Positions 33,516 through 45,000 of a stretch of DNA of 64,000 bases are shown one piece after another (within the stretch, counting starts at the first letter, position 1; every line of letters starts with the position of its first letter). The translations under genes and the position numbers were made by a program. This DNA is from Leguminivora glycinivorella (Eukaryota; Arthropoda; Insecta; Lepidoptera; Tortricidae). The stretch covers positions 11,553,118 through 11,617,117 of the forward strand of contig NC_062977.1 of NCBI RefSeq assembly GCF_023078275.1. The letters run 5' to 3'. Under the pieces are notes generated by a model. The model ran no database searches. It was given only the letters and a program-made list of their open reading frames with translations, and was not told where the DNA came from.

Positions 33516-35128
33516 AATGTTGCCACAGTTTGGCTAGTGTCGTTCTTATCGATATTAAAATTATTTTTCTCAAACATGCAATGAAATATTGTCTTTACGT
33601 TCCTTAAAATGGGCTGGGAAGTATCGCTTTTTGGGCGCAACAACTCGAGGACTGTAAAGGGATTTCATATTATTTTTTAGGCCTAGACCTGCAAAGTAAC
33701 TTTTTTTATAAAATATTGTCCTTTAGAGCATTTTTTTTATTTCATTGTATGTTTGAGAAAAGCACTAACATGCTTCGGCGTGAAAACGGATTCCCGGCCT
33801 CGTATCCCTATCCGGCCTCGCTCGCACGCTCGCTCGGCCGTATATACCCACTTGGCCGGAAATCCTCATTTTCCCAGCCTCTGATGTAATGTACTAATTA
33901 CACCGTAAATTTAAGGTGCACCCAGACGGTACAATCAAATTGGCAATTTGATCTTTTAATCAATATACCAACTTTTTCTGTGATTTCGACAGATCAAAAG
34001 GTCTGTAGACCCCTAATTAGATATAAAATGGTATTTCAAACCAGCAATAATGTAAATGAAATTTATATATTTATTATGATAGTTTATTGAATCTTTACAA
34101 ATGAATTATTACAATTATTGTGTTACAGCCGAAAGATGGAAATATTGTGTAAATCACATAATAAAAACCGAGGACAAAATGTTACAACTCTACCATTGAG
34201 TTGATTTAGTGGACAATGTCTCGGATCGTTTTATTATAAATGTAACTGATGATGATGATGATGATGAAGATGACGAAATAACGGAGCCTGGGAATGAATA
34301 ATATTTTATAATAAAGACTAGTTCTGTTATTGTCGGACAACATTTTTTTTTACCTACTGGTTCGGATACCTTTTTATGCTATAAAACTAGTGGGTAAAAA
34401 CGCATTTTATCCATCCACTACCTCGAAAACCGAACAAACCAAAATGTTTGACCTTTTATTTAAAAGTAACATACGTATTTTTGATTTGAACTAGTCTGTT
34501 ATTTGTACTTTACAACTTGTCGATATACTGTTATCGACATAATATACCCTTCACTATTTTTATTTCACTGTTCCTAGTAACATTTCATCTGTTAATCGTT
34601 TTTCAATTTAGTCCGCAGGATTGTGAATTTTAGTTTACGTAGTTTGTTAAGAGACAACAGGAGCGAAAATGCTAAAATGGAAATGTCCCCCTTTCAAATA
34701 GGGAATATTTGTTAAATATACTCTTGTTATTTATTAACTAGGTTTATAGAAAACAATCGAGGTGCCACTCTCGACTATTTCGTCCTCTAAAACTTAATCA
34801 ATCGGAACGAAATTTGAAAATCTGAATTTTTTTATGCTTCCCGTGCTGGATATAACAAATAGGATTGTGATCATTTATTACCCCAAATAACATATTTAAC
34901 AGCACAATCACGATTCTAAACGAGTTATCCCACTACGAAATTTAAAAACGTCTTCCGAAGAAACTGATTTGTTTTAAGTATAAAATGACATATTTTAAAA
35001 TATTATCTTATGATTAACTAGCTTAAGATATGTTCTTTTAGGAACATTATCAGTTTTTTAATAATCACTTAAGTATAGTTTCTTTATAGTTTTGAACGAA
35101 AAATGTTACATTTTGCAAAAAACGCTCT
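33516..35128. other. Interior of the foldback element, no gene recognised
   Basis: A short GATGATGAT tract lies at 34249-34268. About 34580-35128 shares words with 45300-45790 (the AGGGTTCCG repeat family's interior). 33780-33880 has a CGGCCTCG/CGAGGCCG-rich patch. No protein motif seen. Confidence 0.35.
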
Positions 35129-35722
35129 TTTTTAGGGTTCCGTAGTCAACTAGGAACCCTTATAGTTTCGCCATGTCTGTCTGTCCGTCCGTCCGTCCGT
35201 CCGTCCGTCCGTCCGTCCGTCCGTCCGTCCGTCCGTCCGTCCGTCCGTCCGCGGATAATCTCAGAAACCGTTAGCACTAGAAAGCTGAAATTTGGTACCA
35301 ATATGTATTTCAATCACGCCGACAAAGTGCAAAAATAAAAACTGGAAAAAAATGTTTTATTAGGGTACCCCCCCTACATGTAAAGTGGGGGTTGATTTTT
35401 TTTTTCATTCCAACCCCAACGTGTGATATATTGTTGGATAGGTATTTAAAAATGAATAAGGGTTTACTAAGATGGTTTTTTGATAATATTAGTATTTTCG
35501 GAAATAATCGCTCCTAAAGGAAAAAAAAGTGCGTCCCCCCCCCTCTAACTTTTGAACCGTATGTTTAAAAAATATAAAAAAAATCACAAAAGTAGAACTT
35601 TATATGTACTTTCTAGGAAAATTGTTTTGAACTTGATAAGTTCAGTAGTTTTTGAGAAAACTACGGAAAACTACGGAACCCTACACTGAGCGTGGCCCGA
35701 CACGCTCTTGGCCGGTTTTTAG
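35129..35722 (+). repeat. AGGGTTCCGTAGTC ... TTGGCCGG repeat with (GTCC)n
   Basis: Opens TTTTTTAGGGTTCCGTAGTC, has a long (GTCC)n microsatellite at 35180-35250, GATAATCTCAGAAACCG, and ends CGGAACCCTACACTGAGCG with CTTGGCCGG. A truncated copy is at 47592-47935 and a longer diverged one at 44160-45850. AGGGTTCC and GGAACCCT make the outer ends inverted. Confidence 0.7.
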
Positions 35723-35740
35723 GAATAAGGCCTCTTAACC

Positions 35741-36870
35741 TTGGTTGATTCCGTTTCGCGCTACTTAGATAGAGGGATGCAGGTGGACGTGCTGTACTTT
35801 GATTTAAAAAAAGCCTTTGATCGCGTAGATAACGACGTACTCTTAAGCAAATTATGCAGCATTGGTTTCTCGCCTGAACTGCTTTGCCTTTTTGCTAGTT
35901 ATCTACGTGATAGACGGCAATATGTGCAGCACGGATGCTTTGGTGTTATGGTCAATGATCTGGCCTTGGTGCCTAAGCATGCGCAATGCCTACTCTATGC
36001 TGACGACCTGAAACTAATTTACAGGGTCCAGGAAGATTCTGACTTACAATCTTTACAAAGTGATATTGATCGGGTTTATGAATTGAGTCTTGTAAACAAA
36101 CTTCTGAAACTTCAGTTCAATGTTGACAACTGTGCGGTTATTACTTTTTGTAAAGCGCGTAGTCCCCTGTGTAGGCAGTATCTCCTGGGGTGGAAACCCA
36201 TCGCCCGTGTCACATCGATACGGGACTTGGGGGTTTTAGATTCCCACCTTAACTTTCATGAGCACATGACAATGCTTGCTGCAGACTGTTACCGCAGGCT
36301 TGGGTTTGTTGTCCGCAACGCCAAAGAATTTGACGATCCCAGGGACATAAAGCTTCTTTATACTGCCCTCGTGAGAAGTAAGCTTGAGACAGCCTCAGCC
36401 GTTTGGAATCCCCATGAAGCGCCCTACATCCTGCTGCTCGAAAAGGTCCAAAAAACATTTTTGCGTTTCTTTTATAAAAAAATGTACGGGTATTACCGAT
36501 TCTTGTACCTAACAAAATTCCTTTTGGGGACGTTGGGTTTCTTCTCGTTAGAAGTTAGACGTAATGTCGTGCTGATGTCTGTTGCATGTGGTATTTTGAA
36601 GGGGGAGTCAGATTGCCCGGTTTTAGTATCCTAGCTGGTCCGTCTATTTGTTCCCCCTGTGACGAAATATGCTTTTCGTGAATGTAGGCACCCCCTACTG
36701 GCGGTGCGGCCGCTCGAACCGTGTTTTGCCGCAAGTCACCGCTAGTTTGTGCACTGCAAATAGTGAATGAGTTTTTAAACGTGGCACCTAATGTTGATAT
36801 TCTTGCGAGCAGATGGGCGTTTATACGTGACGAATGCATGAGGTTTTGTGTGTGATTGGATGCTAGGCCT
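35741..36870 (+). pseudogene. Jockey/CR1-like LINE reverse transcriptase fragment
   Basis: The open frame 35741-36634 begins inside the polymerase domain: VLYFDLKKAFDRVD is RT motif A, and YADDLKLIY the catalytic YADD box. Between YVQ (about residue 63) and VNDL the expected ~25-residue stretch with the GVPQGSxLGP motif is missing, an in-frame deletion that removes a required part of the palm. After the stop at 36634 another frame continues with a typical C-terminal end (SRWAFIRDECM near 36810-36840), so a frameshift or stop also separates the last part. No endonuclease or ORF1 is present. The copy is dead and lies inside the 10.2-kb foldback element. Clade assignment is tentative. Confidence 0.85.
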
Positions 36871-37024
36871 TCATCTGTTATTTATTAGTTATGTTATGGT
36901 ATGTAATGTTTTGATTTTGCTATTTATTTAATATTTAATTTTGTGTTACTTGTTGTAATGTTTATTTAAAATTCACGGTGCTTTAGTTTTGTACACTGTC
37001 ATACTGTGTAATTTTCTTTGTGTA

Positions 37025-38200
37025 AATATTGATCCTAGCGAAAAAACGTACAAAACTTTTACTGTAGCAAATTTTATGTTTGAAGATTGATTTAGCTGTG
37101 GACCACCGTTTTCGAGTTATTTGCAAAAAACGGCTCGTGTAATCTATTTAAAATACTGTCCTACTAAAATATTGATCCTAACGAAAAATCTTACATAACG
37201 TTTCTTGTAGCAAATATTATATAGATTATTTCTGTTTAATATTATTTCCGGTAATGGGGCACCGTTTTTGATGTTATTAACAAAAAGCGGCCCATGTAAT
37301 CTATTTCAAAATTTTTTCCAACTAAAATATTGATTCTAGCGAAAAAACGTATAGAACCTTGCTTACAGGAAATTTTATGTAGATTTTATTCTCGTGAACA
37401 TTTTATTTAGCTGTGGGCCACCGTTTACGAGGTATTTACAAAAAACGGCCAATGATATTTATTTAAAAATATTTTCCAACTAAAATATTGATATTGATCC
37501 TAGCGAAAAATCATATAGAACCTTTCTTGTAGGAAATATTATGAAGATTAATTCTGTGTAACATTAGTTTTGACTGTGAGCCACCGATTTCAAGTTATTA
37601 ACAAAAAACGGCCCATGTAATCTATTTAAAAATACTTTCCAACTAAAATATTTATTCTAGCGAAAAATGTTATAGAACCTTTCTTGTGGGAAATATTATG
37701 TAGATTAATTCTGTGTAACATTAGTTTTGGCTGTGAGCCACCGATTTCGAGTTATTAACAAATCTATTTAAAAATACTTTCCAACTAAAATATTGATCCT
37801 AGCGAAAAATCTTATAGAACCTTTCTTGTAGGAAATATTATGTAGATTAATTCTGTCTAACATTATTTTTGGCTGTGAGCCACCGTTTTTGAGTTATCAA
37901 AAAAAACGGCCCAAATATCTATTTAAAAATACTTTCCAACTAAAAAATTGATCCTAGCGAAAAAACTTATATAACCTTTCTTATAGGAAATTTTATGTAG
38001 ATATTTTCTGTTTAACATAATATTTTGCTGTGGGCCACCGTTTACGAGGTATTGACGAAAAACGGAGCATGTAATCGATTAAAAAAAACTTTCTTACTAA
38101 ATTATCCATTTATATATTGATCCTATCGAAAAACATACATAACCTTTCTTGTAGGAAATTTTATGTAGATATTTTCTGTTTAACATATTTTTTTGCTGTG
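37025..38200 (-). repeat. Right-arm array of ~160-bp repeats
   Basis: Inverted counterpart of 28960-30065. ATTGATCCTAGCGAAAAA (or a variant) recurs near 37030, 37168, 37330, 37496, 37650, 37792, 37950 and 38118, about eight units against seven on the left, one with a deletion near 37760. The different unit count shows the arms have changed separately since they formed. Confidence 0.85.
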
Positions 38201-38965
38201 AGCCACCGTTTACGAGTTATTTACGAAAAACTAAAAAATTGACTTTCAAGATCGAATGGCAGGGTACGGACCCCACCTCATGTCATGGCATTATTTTTCC
38301 ATGGCTATTTAGACCCTCATCTTTCACTGGTAAAAATGACAGACTGCCTCAAGAACCTTTTTTGGAATTTTTTTTTTTACCACTTTGTACCGTTCTGGCA
38401 CGGTGAAGGACCCGGTCAAATGATCTGGCATAAATACTATGCGACTTCTGAGGAACTCTATTTTCACTTTTTAATAATTCCAGGTTGCCTCAAACACCTT
38501 TTTTGGGCCTCAAAAAATTAAATCTTTAAAAATTCATAGCTCGATAAAGCCCCGCTCCCCAGCTGCCAGACTTGCAGACCTGATGTTGGCTATGATCAGA
38601 GAAGCATCTGAGCACCTTTCCAGGTTGCCTCAAGAACCTACTCCAAAATCCTGCCAGCTCTTGGACCAATGTAGGTATTAACGCGATAAATAGAGAAAGA
38701 TTTTGCGATGCCACAATAAGCGTAATATTAACGTCATAGTAGTTGTATACGTATAGGGAAAAAATACATTTAAAAAAAAGTTAAATTTGTACACAACGCT
38801 TTGTGGGAGAATAAGATTTGCATTGCTGTTTTTTCGTTTTTAGGTACCCAACCTACATAAAGTACATAATACTGATAATACATATTATATAATACAACAT
38901 TTTGAATTTAATTAAAAAGCTTTGTTATTCCAGGCGCTCCCGTGGCCCTTTAAGGGAATCCAGCG

Positions 38966-39030
38966 ATGGTGGACTACTACAGGGTTTTGGGCGTTACTAA
39001 AGTTGCCACAGACACTGAAATAAAGAAAGC
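38966..39030 (+). CDS. mrj: mrj coding exon 1
   Basis: Encodes MVDYYRVLGVTK through KK and the first two bases of Ala22. The exon itself begins at 38934 after TTGTTATTCCAG, leaving 32 nt of 5' UTR. Donor GTGAGT at 39031. Confidence 0.92.
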
Positions 39031-42000
39031 GTGAGTATTTGTGTAAATACATTTTTTTATTATTAAACACTAGATGGCGACACAGGTCAAGGCTAAAACG
39101 AATAGAAAATACACTATTTGAGTTTTTGTGGCGAAATGCGCGCCATCTCGTGTGGAGTAGTTGTGTTGTTAAGGCTGAGAATTCTTTCGCTCGATGTAGG
39201 TACTATTCATTTTTGAACTAGATGGCGACACATGTCAAGGATACGAAACAGAACCGAGCGAAGCTCGGTTGCCCAGATATTTTTATTTATTTTTGATAGT
39301 CATGTCAAAAATGAACGCACGACACTTCCAATATTCATGAAAACATGCTCTTATTTTACTGAAAATGTTCATCCCCCACCTCGTGTCAATTGTTTACATA
39401 TACATATGTAAACATAGAACAACAAAGTACTGCTACATGGACATCTTAAAAAAAATTAAATCATGATACAGGAACATATCCATTATTATTACTTTTTGAT
39501 CACCCCTCGTACTGATACCCCCCTCAATTCAGCATATTGCGACAGACGGCTAACTATAACTACCTATCACTTCTCCGGTTTTTTCACAATCGTTTCGAGT
39601 TTTGTTCTGTGGGCGCTATTAGAGCCGTAGAGCCCTATAGCGGTTACAGCGAGCGACTTTCAATGTGGAGGTTAAAGCACGGCTCGTACCAATGACGTTT
39701 CCATTTTCAAACTGTTTGCACGAAATATCATTTGATATCTGCGAAGGAAACATCGCGATTAAACCAGACTAATCCCAATAAGGCCTAGTTTACCCTCTGG
39801 GTTGGAAGGTCAAATGGCTTAGGCGAGTTCTCGGGAGTAGTTGCCAAGCTGATCCCAGGCAAAAAACCGGAATAACGCCAGATAAAAAATACTGCCAGAT
39901 ATACCTTAACATACAGTACCGGTCAAAAATTTAAGTTCACTCCTTGTTTTCAGTACAATTGACTGCTTTAGAGAGATAATTTTTTGTAGTTCAGACGTCA
40001 AAATTTGTTTCGTAAACAATTTATATTTTTTTAACATCTGTTTCCCTCAAATCTTATAGGCTAAATAATTATTTGGCCTATATTATCTGGCTAAAACTGT
40101 GTTTCGTGTAAAGATGTGTCTCAATTAGTGGCAAAGGCAAGGCCATAAATATAACTAGCATTTTGCCGTCATGTTTATTAGATTTTAGTGAAAGAAAGGT
40201 ACGTGAATTGTGTCTAACTAGTAAAACAAATCTCCACAAAACAATAAATATAAGTTGAAACCATATTTCGACTACCAAACCGAAGATAATTATCGTACAA
40301 AAGTACTCATTTGTACCGAAATCAAAGGGTGAACTCAAACTTTTGACCGGTACTGTAATAAACATTAATTTTCTGTACATACTCAACAGAACTACGCGGC
40401 GTGTTTGACCAATCCAAAGTTCTATTTAAATGGACGCCTGACGGGTTCATTAATAGGTATCGTCTTTATATAGACGATGCCAATATTGGATGTAAACAAT
40501 AAAGGTACTCTGTTAGTATAGTGTAGAAGGATGCTGAAAGCTCTTGAACTCAATTATATATATATTTTCTTCCTATAGGTACAGGAAACTAGCCTTGAAA
40601 TGGCATCCCGACAAAAACCCAGACAACGCCGACGAGGCGAATCGAAAATTCAAAGAGATTTCCGAAGCCTATGAAGTTTTATCAGATGGTAAGTTAATAA
40701 ATTTCTTATTTTTCTACACAATATTGTTTCAGGCTCACCTTTGGGTATCTAGTTTGTTTGTGATATATACTTAACTAAATTATAGGTAATTTATTTAAGT
40801 AAATTCCTTTTGCACAATGCACCTTCTAATGTAGAAAGCTAACTTGGTAACCATTTTTTATTATTTGGTATATAGAAAAATTATATGTCATGTTCTTATT
40901 TCACGGTGAAATTATTTCTATTCATAGAAGTATAAATAAATGCTGGAACCCACTGCGGCGCGCAACAATAATACATATTTGTTGAACAATACGTAGCTAC
41001 TTACTAGCCAAACTATAGCAATTGCTTGTAGATTCTGATCATGCTCGATTAATACGAAAAGGGACGGGCCACGCGAAATCGTCTTTTTATACAAACGTCG
41101 TAGCTCTCAGTTTCCTCTCTGGCTATTGACTTAACTTTATTGAAAATATTGTAGATTCTATACATAGGTATGACACGGATAAGGTATAATTATTTTATGA
41201 TATTAACCACAGCTATGCCCTTACGTTTGATATTTTTAGAATAATAACTATTACTTTTTTTTTAATAATTAGTTATTTAGTTCCATTTAAAATCTTGTTT
41301 GAAAACGTTTTTTGCTCCTAATTAAAATATAATAATAAAAAAGATAGGAAAAAGTCGAACGTAAAATACATCGAATTGTGTAGAAATATTTTCTATAATG
41401 TCAAATACCTAGTCAGTAGTTCAGGGAGAATAAGGACCTCGCTTGTATGTAAAAGGGGTTGTCCCTTTCGTCTTAACCTTATGACTGCCACAGACAACTT
41501 TGTCTGTCATCAGAAAGTCTTGTTATGGACGCCAACGAAGGCTGCAGCTGACTGCTTCGCCAATGCTATAGGGACGTTAAGTTCATTTTGCTCAACAATT
41601 CACGATAGCCTGGCGTCCTGGGTGCGGCATAGATTAGATAGATCCTTCGCAATCTGGCGGTCAAAAGGTTACCTAATGTCTAGAATGATACACGTGAAGT
41701 GCTGAACGTGTGCCACAGTGGGTTTCCATACATACTGTTCCAGCTTTAAATTACAGCTCATCCTATTTTTTACATCTAAATTTTTATTTACCAACAAAAT
41801 TTTCCGAAAAGAAGGTTTTCAGTTATGTAGTAAACAAAATACGGTGTAGGTGCTACCTGGTGCGGTCATGCCTAAATTACAAGGAAAGCGCATGGTTATG
41901 GTATTGTAAAAAGATGTTTTGTTGTTGGGTAGAAAACAAGCGGAAATTGTATGACGCCCGCGGATCCAGTCACCACAGTCACAGATATCAGAGCAAGAAC

Positions 42001-45000
42001 GGAGTCAATGGCCATCGACACTATAGCTTCAAAGGGTTTTTCGGAGACACGCCTTTTCATCGATTCTTTGGTAGTTTGTCCTATATTATAGGATTGGTTT
42101 TGTGATATTGTAGACCATACAGTTGGGTTATGAATATTATCATATCATAGGGACTTACACTGTAGATATCTATACTGCTTATCCTAAGTAAATACCTATT
42201 TAAACACGCCTCTAACAACTTAATATAAATGACTGATAAAAATCACTTTTTGAAATATTTATAAAAGCTTATATGCATTTGTAGTTGATACCCATTTGAC
42301 GAGACTCATGCTGTGTTCTTTTTCAAAAGATTACAGCGTTACCGATCTGATGGGTTTTCTCAACTTATGGAATTAAGTTCTAAATATGTGATAATATTCA
42401 TAACACAATGTACATTGACCTAATTTTGTAACAAATAATATTTTGTACCTTTGTACTAAAAAAATGTTTGTTTTTTATTTCAAACAATAACAATGAAGAG
42501 TTTTAGTGATCCTTATTTTTCAATGCTAAAACTAATATTAACCCGATGTGTGATTGTTTGACTTTTATGATAAATTGTTTGTTTACATAATAAAGTGATT
42601 ATCCCATGTTACCTTGTTCAGTTCAGCTACTAGGGATACTTATTAATTTAGCTTTGCTTGTACCGAATCACTTTCCTAGACACATAAATAAGTACTGATC
42701 CTGTTGTTGGTGGATTTTCTGGTGTGAATTAAGTGCTCGGTCGGTCAAAGGCTGGAAAAATAGCCGTATGGATGACGCCGATTCCGGATTTTACCCAGCA
42801 GATATAGATGTTGCCCCTTTCGCTATATATTAGTTGATTGGTTCCCGTTAGCTAACTTTATGAGATCACTATTAATCAACACCCGCAAGCCACATTATTG
42901 TAGTACTTTTATTTGTGTCGCTTAACTTCAAAACTGGGTAAATCCATTCTGCTATAAGGTTGATTATCTTTCAGTAGGCCTAGCACATGATGGCCGCGAG
43001 AGTATGTCGCCGCGAGATAGATGACACGTCTTCTTCTAACTGTACTAATGACATAAGGACGGGTAGTCTATCTCGCGGCGACATACTCTCGCGGCCATCA
43101 TGTGCTAGGCCTACTGATCATATTATATTTTTTATATATTCAACCTTAAATCAGAATGGATTTACCCAGGTTTGAAGTTAAGCGACACATTTATAGTTTC
43201 ACTAGCCACAATAACTGTAAAGGTTCCTAACAATAATAACTTAATAACATTGCTTTAAATTAAAGCCCTAATAAACGTGACACCATTACTAGTATAAATG
43301 CAATATCAATCTTCTTCAAATTAAGTTTGTATACAAACAAGTTCTAAAAAGGAAAGTTAGGCAGCTTACTGGACTGGGATTAAGTAGTTAGTCCAAAGAA
43401 TACTTTTCTAAAGTTAAAATATACTTTTCTAAACTGGTTTAACCTGTTTTTGCAGAAAGGAAGAGGCGAGTGTATGACCAGTATGGCAAGGAGGGCCTGA
43501 ACAACTCCCGCGGGCGGCGCTCGGCCGCGGACGACGACTATGACTTCGGCTACTCGACTGGTTTCCCGTTCACATTCCGAGACCCAGAGGATGTCTTCAG
43601 AGAGTTCTTTGGTGGTTCCCCATTCGGCGATCTATTTGCTGGTATGTCCGCTACCCCTTTGTCCTATGCGTCCATGAATAAACCAACACCGCACAAAATT
43701 ACACATTAAAGAGAAATTATGTAATTTTATTGTAGATAGTTTGTATCATGTAAGGTTCCATTTCGTCCGGTTTTCGAATACATGTAGAAGAAAAATATAC
43801 AGCTATGCCGATTAAAATTACAAATTTTTGCAGTTGTTTATTTATCTAGTAAAACGTTCCATCACTGTTTATACATTTTTTTACAAGTGCGATAGCTACG
43901 CAGGCATATTTATTTGTGGATGACTGTACGTAATCAACGACTGCCAAAGTGGTCCATTCGTGACACAAGTAGGTGTCACGTCACGTAATAATCTGTCATT
44001 TCCTGGCACGTCCCCAATTCGTATGGGAAATATTCCCGGTAACTCTACGTCATGAGGTATTTGTAAACAAAAATCTAGAATTTGCTATTTATTAATAATG
44101 CGTCCCTCTATTTATGTAAAAAGAAGTATTGGATGCTCTTATGTGGGAACAAAACGTTTTTTAGGGTTCCGTACCAAAAAGGTACTAAAGGATCCCTTAT
44201 GGCGCCGCTCTATCCGTCTGTCTGTCTGTCTGTCCGTCTGTCACATTACTCGAGAACTACTTATGCTATCGATATGAATTTTTGAATAGTTATGAACATT
44301 GTTAACCTCTACAAATTGAAGGTATAAATTTCATAAAAAATACTTTCCAGATTTTGACTTTCAATTTAATCACTCTTGCGGATTTATATTGTACATAAAA
44401 TTAATACAAGAGTTTACGAAAAAAATCTCTTTCAAATAAAGTAAAAAATGTCCAAATCGGTTAACATCATAAAGAATTTTATTATCCCCTAGAAACTAAT
44501 ATAGTATCAAAGACATAATTATGTAACTCCGTATAGACGGATAAAGCCTAAGAAAAAAACGTACCTCAAAACCTTATTTGTTTTACAAGGGGGCAAAGTT
44601 GTTGTTTAACCGCACGTGCCAATATTGATACCCGAGCAAGCGAAAGATTCCAATATTGAACCGCGAGCATAGCGAGTGGTTCAAAAAGTGGAATCTTGAG
44701 CGTTGCGAGGGTATCAAGGCACGAAGGTTAAACAAACTTTGCCACCGAGTGAAACACAACATTTTTCACCACACCAACACTATGAAAATATGAACTATAA
44801 AACATCAAAATAAATAAAATACTTCAATTTATTTAACGTTTATGATTCAAAATCATCATTTGTACGTGAATTCCAACACCCAGCTTTAGACATCAAGTTA
44901 AAATTTGTATGAAATTACTTTGCACTCTTGTGGATAAAATGCAATTTTGCTATCTGTTTTCGAATAGCAAAAAAGCCTTTATCAGTTGGTGTGGTGAAAA

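Larger units (their letters stand above)
28438..38661. mobile_element. 10.2-kb foldback element with ~1.6-kb inverted arms
   Basis: AGAGCTGGCAGGATTTTGG at 28438 is mirrored by CCAAAATCCTGCCAGCTCT ending at 38661, and the match continues inward for about 1.6 kb on each side (to about 30065 and from about 37025), nearly base for base in the outer 600 bp. The inner part of each arm is an array of about 160-bp repeats (separate entries). The interior of about 7 kb holds a MITE, a SINE with nested insertions, an interspersed repeat and a LINE fragment, none of which explains mobility. Long arms with internal tandem repeats recall foldback/Galileo-type elements (P superfamily) in flies, but no target duplication or transposase was found. 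It fills most of mrj intron 1. Confidence 0.85.

Noticed and set aside
36249..36515. Minus-strand frame opposite the LINE reverse transcriptase
   Set aside because: Shadow of the plus-strand RT frame, which has the YADD motif.
28578..38521. 77-78 codon frames repeated at 28578-28811 and 38285-38521 as a small gene pair
   Set aside because: They are the same bases in the two mirror arms of the foldback element; no motif and no start context support translation.
40078..40386. 102-codon frame as a membrane protein
   Set aside because: It lies inside a TA-flanked MITE with mirrored ends; hydrophobicity follows from AT-rich codons.
41710..41932. Upstream extension of the alternative mrj exon frame (start at 41710) as a separate gene
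   Set aside because: The part before 41933 has no motif and is bounded by a plausible acceptor; only the part after it resembles a J-domain ending.
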